From CAXMRP01 sp965216515 (GTDB taxonomy: Bacteria; Pseudomonadota; Alphaproteobacteria; Rhizobiales; Afifellaceae), in assembly GCA_965216515.1 (NCBI GenBank), contig OZ244173.1, positions 1,612,001 through 1,676,000 of the forward strand: DNA of 64,000 nt, in the 5' to 3' direction. How positions within the stretch are numbered: position 1 is the stretch's first letter; the number at the start of each line of letters is the position of its first letter. Position numbers and translations under genes: made by a program. Below are positions 61,583 through 64,000 of the stretch, one piece after another. The notes beneath the pieces are model-generated. The model did not search any database. It had not been told where the DNA came from and worked only from the letters and a program-made list of their open reading frames with translations.

Positions 61583-62977
61583 TCAGTCCAGCGACTTGAC
61601 GATATCCTCGGTCATTTTCTTGGCATCACCGAACAGCATCATCGTCTTGTCGAGAAAGAACAGCTCGTTTTGGATGCCCGCATATCCGGAGGCCATTGAA
61701 CGTTTGACGAACAACACGGTTCCCGCCTTGTCCACATCCAGAATGGGCATGCCGTAAATGGGTGATTGCGGATCGTCGCGCGCTGCCGGGTTGGTGACAT
61801 CGTTGGCACCGATGACATAGGCCACATCCGCCTGGGCAAATTCCGAATTGATGTCTTCCAGCTCAAAAACCTCGTCGTAGGGGACATTGGCCTCCGCGAG
61901 CAGCACGTTCATGTGGCCCGGCATCCGCCCGGCGACAGGATGGATGGCATACTTGACCTCCACCCCTTCCGCCTTGAGCTTGTCGGCCATTTCCCGAAGT
62001 GCGTGCTGTGCCTGCGCGACCGCCATGCCATAGCCCGGCACGATGATGACCTTCCCCGCATTCTTCATAAGAAACGCGGCATCTTCCGCGGCGCCCTGCT
62101 TGACCGGCCGGTCTTCGGTGGCTCCGGCCGCCGCATCGGTTTCGCCCCCAAAGCCGCCGAGAATGACCGAAAGGAACGACCGATTCATCCCCTTGCACAT
62201 GATGTAGGAGAGGATGGCGCCGGACGAACCGACCAGTGCGCCGGTAATGATCAACGCCGTATTTCCGAGCGTAAAGCCGATCCCTGCGGCAGCCCAGCCG
62301 GAATAGGAATTGAGCATGGAGATCACGACCGGCATGTCGGCGCCGCCGATCGGTATGATGATGAGCACACCCAACAGGAACGATGCCAGGACGATCAGCC
62401 AGAAAACGAACTGGCTTTGGCTTGAAATCAGGATGATGATCATCAACACGAGCGCCACGGCCAGGACAATGTTGATGACATGCCGCGCCGGCAGCAGGAT
62501 CGGCGCGCCACTCATGCGGCCATCGAGTTTCAGGAAGGCGATAACCGATCCGGTGAAGGTGATCGCGCCGATCGCCACGCCCAGGCTCATTTCGGCCAGC
62601 GCTTGCGCGTGGATGTTGTTAATCGTGCCGATGCCGAAGGCCTGCGGGGCATAAAGCGCCGCCGCGGCCACAAATACAGCGGCAAGGCCGACCAGCGAAT
62701 GAAATGCCGCAACCAGTTGCGGCATCGCCGTCATCGGAATGCGCCGGGCAATCATCGTGCCAACGCCGCCGCCAACCGCGACGCCCACGATCAGGAGCAG
62801 CCAGCCGGAGCCGGCCGGCGGCGAACCGATCAGCGTCGTCAACACCGCAATCGCCATGCCGATCATGCCGAATCGGTTACCCTGGCGGCTGGTCTCCGGC
62901 GAAGACAGGCCGCGCAGAGCCAGAATGAACAGGACTGCGGCGATCAGATAAAAGAGGGCGGTAAAATTTGCTGACAT
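61583..62977 (-). CDS. pntB: NAD(P) transhydrogenase subunit beta
   Basis: 464 residues. Nine or so helices form the proton channel domain; the C-terminal NADP-binding domain has IIVPGYGMAVAQAQHALREM, HPVAGRMPGHMNVLLAEA, and VIGANDVTNPAA. It couples proton flow to reduction of NADP by NADH. It follows pntA2 by nine bases and is the last gene of the pntA1-pntA2-pntB operon, convergent on the acetyltransferase gene. Confidence 0.96.
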   Translation of the reverse strand: MSANFTALFYLIAAVLFILALRGLSSPETSRQGNRFGMIGMAIAVLTTLIGSPPAGSGWLLLIVGVAVGGGVGTMIARRIPMTAMPQLVAAFHSLVGLAAVFVAAAALYAPQAFGIGTINNIHAQALAEMSLGVAIGAITFTGSVIAFLKLDGRMSGAPILLPARHVINIVLAVALVLMIIILISSQSQFVFWLIVLASFLLGVLIIIPIGGADMPVVISMLNSYSGWAAAGIGFTLGNTALIITGALVGSSGAILSYIMCKGMNRSFLSVILGGFGGETDAAAGATEDRPVKQGAAEDAAFLMKNAGKVIIVPGYGMAVAQAQHALREMADKLKAEGVEVKYAIHPVAGRMPGHMNVLLAEANVPYDEVFELEDINSEFAQADVAYVIGANDVTNPAARDDPQSPIYGMPILDVDKAGTVLFVKRSMASGYAGIQNELFFLDKTMMLFGDAKKMTEDIVKSLD

Positions 62978-62986
62978 GCCGGGGCC

Positions 62987-63457
62987 CTACCGCTCACGCT
63001 TTCGGTACATCGCGAGCATTCGCTGGGTGACCAGAAAGCCGCCGAATATGTTGACACATACGAGAATGACCCCGAGAAATCCGAAGAAACGGGCCGTGCC
63101 GGTCCCGGATCCGACAAGATCCACGCCCACGGCAAGCAGCGCGCCAACGACAATAACGGAGGAGATGGCATTCGTGACCGACATCAACGGCGTGTGCAGT
63201 GCCGGCGTGACCGACCACACCACATAATAGCCCACAAAAATGGCGAGCACGAAGATCGCCAGCCGGAACACGAACGGATCGATTATCCCGCCGCTGGCCG
63301 CATGAGCGGCCGATCCCGCCATATCCGCAGCACCGCTTTCTGCAGCGAGCCGAAGCGCATCATCGGCCGCTGCCTGGGCCGCTGCAGCCGCCTCGGCGGC
63401 GGCGGCCGCCGCGTCCTGCGCCTGTTCAATCGCCTTATTGAGGGCTTCACCAGCCAT
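62987..63457 (-). CDS. pntA2: NAD(P) transhydrogenase subunit alpha part 2
   Basis: 156 residues. An alanine-rich lead of about 50 residues, which corresponds to the linker of one-piece PntA, precedes membrane helices with FRLAIFVLAIFVGYYVVWSV and TPALHTPLMSVTNAIS, the conserved transhydrogenase segment. Splitting of PntA into two chains is usual in alphaproteobacteria. Its start overlaps the pntA1 stop by TGATG. Confidence 0.93.
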   Translation of the reverse strand: MAGEALNKAIEQAQDAAAAAAEAAAAAQAAADDALRLAAESGAADMAGSAAHAASGGIIDPFVFRLAIFVLAIFVGYYVVWSVTPALHTPLMSVTNAISSVIVVGALLAVGVDLVGSGTGTARFFGFLGVILVCVNIFGGFLVTQRMLAMYRKRER

Positions 63458-64000
63458 CAGCTTTCCCCTTTTTCGACCGATTCGGCATCCGCCCCGATTT
63501 CATCCGTCTCCGGCGTCCCCTTCCCGCCGAACTGCGGATGAACGACTTCGCCGCCTTCCGTCAGCAGCGTCGCGGCAACGATCTCGTCAGCCCTGTCAAT
63601 CTTCAATTGCCCGCTCTCTTCGTCGATCATCGCGGCGGCAAACGCGTGGATGTTTCGCGCCAGCAGAGCAGACGCAGACGCGGCAATCCGTCCTGCCATA
63701 TTGGCGTGGCCGACGATCGTCACGCCGCCAACATTGACAACTTCATCGAATTTCGAACCGGCAACGTTTCCGCCACGTTCCACGGCAAGATCGACGACGA
63801 CCGAACCGTCGCGCATCGATTTCACCATCTTCTCGTCGACAAGTTTCGGCGCCGGCCGACCGGGAATTAGTGCCGTCGTGATCACGATATCCTGTTTGGC
63901 GATGTGGTCGGCAACCAGCGCTGCCTGTTTGGCCTGGTATTCCTTCGACATTTCCTTGGCATAGCCACCGGCGGTCTCGGCTTGCCTGAATTCCTCATCT
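63457..64000 (-). CDS. pntA1: NAD(P) transhydrogenase subunit alpha part 1 (3' part; 5' end outside window)
   Basis: About 180 C-terminal residues are visible and the frame stays open to the right edge. EFRQAETAGGYAKEMSKEY, VITTALIPGRPAPKLV and VDLAVERGGN are characteristic of the NAD-binding PntA domain, which shares its fold with alanine dehydrogenase. The end is acidic (ETDEIGADAESVEKGES). It is translationally coupled to pntA2 by TGATG. Confidence 0.95.
   Translation of the reverse strand, partial: DEEFRQAETAGGYAKEMSKEYQAKQAALVADHIAKQDIVITTALIPGRPAPKLVDEKMVKSMRDGSVVVDLAVERGGNVAGSKFDEVVNVGGVTIVGHANMAGRIAASASALLARNIHAFAAAMIDEESGQLKIDRADEIVAATLLTEGGEVVHPQFGGKGTPETDEIGADAESVEKGES

Overview
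The window reads as chromosomal DNA of a GC-rich alphaproteobacterium, most probably a member of Hyphomicrobiales (Rhizobiales). The signs are gene families and gene orders common there: DUF4164 next to zapA, the run tkt-gap-pgk-fba(class I)-thiE-like, a twin-arginine repeat protein of the TIGR03808 type with a CtrA-type box in front of it, split pntA, and the block motB/motA-like - suhB - efp - purK - purE. I could not fix the genus. I saw no rRNA or tRNA gene, insertion sequence, prophage gene, CRISPR array or attachment site. Genes are densely packed, with many ATGA/TAATG overlaps and several tail-to-tail overlaps.

Layout. (1) 1-7.7 kb: a tightly coupled operon for a DMSO-reductase-family molybdoenzyme (cut by the left edge), its four-cluster Fe-S subunit, a TorD-type chaperone, a composite Fe-S/zinc-ribbon protein, a membrane histidine kinase with a CxxCH motif in its periplasmic domain, and a sigma54-type response regulator. 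(2) 7.7-12.7 kb: membrane-anchored MsrAB, then a four-gene operon (EF-hand protein, ferric-reductase-like flavoprotein, DUF1772 protein, four-TM protein) divergent from a marR gene and ending at a clear intrinsic terminator. (3) 12.9-16.4 kb: phnD-phnC-phnE-phnE, a phosphonate/phosphite-class ABC importer without lyase genes. (4) 16.5-22.1 kb: a glutamate/aspartate-type ABC importer with a threonine-synthase-like enzyme and a divergent LysR regulator. (5) 22.2-35.2 kb: a large carbohydrate locus with a sugar ABC importer, xylose-isomerase-like TIM barrel, PfkB kinase, aldo/keto reductase, BtpA/SgcQ-like protein, M42/SgcX-like metallopeptidase homologue, FGGY kinase, 6-phospho-3-hexuloisomerase-like protein and SGNH esterase.

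(6) 35.5-38.8 kb: a cysteine-cluster protein and two glycosyltransferase genes, one a fusion of Och1-like and Anp1-like domains, otherwise best known from fungal mannan synthesis. (7) 38.8-46.5 kb: housekeeping genes (MotB/OmpA-like and MotA/ExbB-like pair, suhB, efp, purK, purE, a YdcH-like protein, TauE/SafE permease, zapA, DUF4164). (8) 47-54.9 kb: central carbon genes tkt, gap, pgk and fba with a GNAT acetyltransferase inserted between gap and pgk, then a degenerate ThiE-like protein and a Sel1-repeat protein. (9) 55-61.6 kb: rpsU, a TPR lipoprotein, an alpha/beta hydrolase, then a Tat-exported beta-helix protein, a polysaccharide flippase and a CelD-type acetyltransferase. (10) 61.6-64 kb: pntB, pntA2 and the 3' part of pntA1.

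The best candidates for undescribed biology are the orphan sugar pathway in (5), the possibly heme-sensing control of the molybdoenzyme operon in (1), the Och1-Anp1 fusion in (6), and the MarR-controlled EF-hand/flavocytochrome-like operon in (2). Functions are assigned from recognised motifs and remembered family features, not from database searches.
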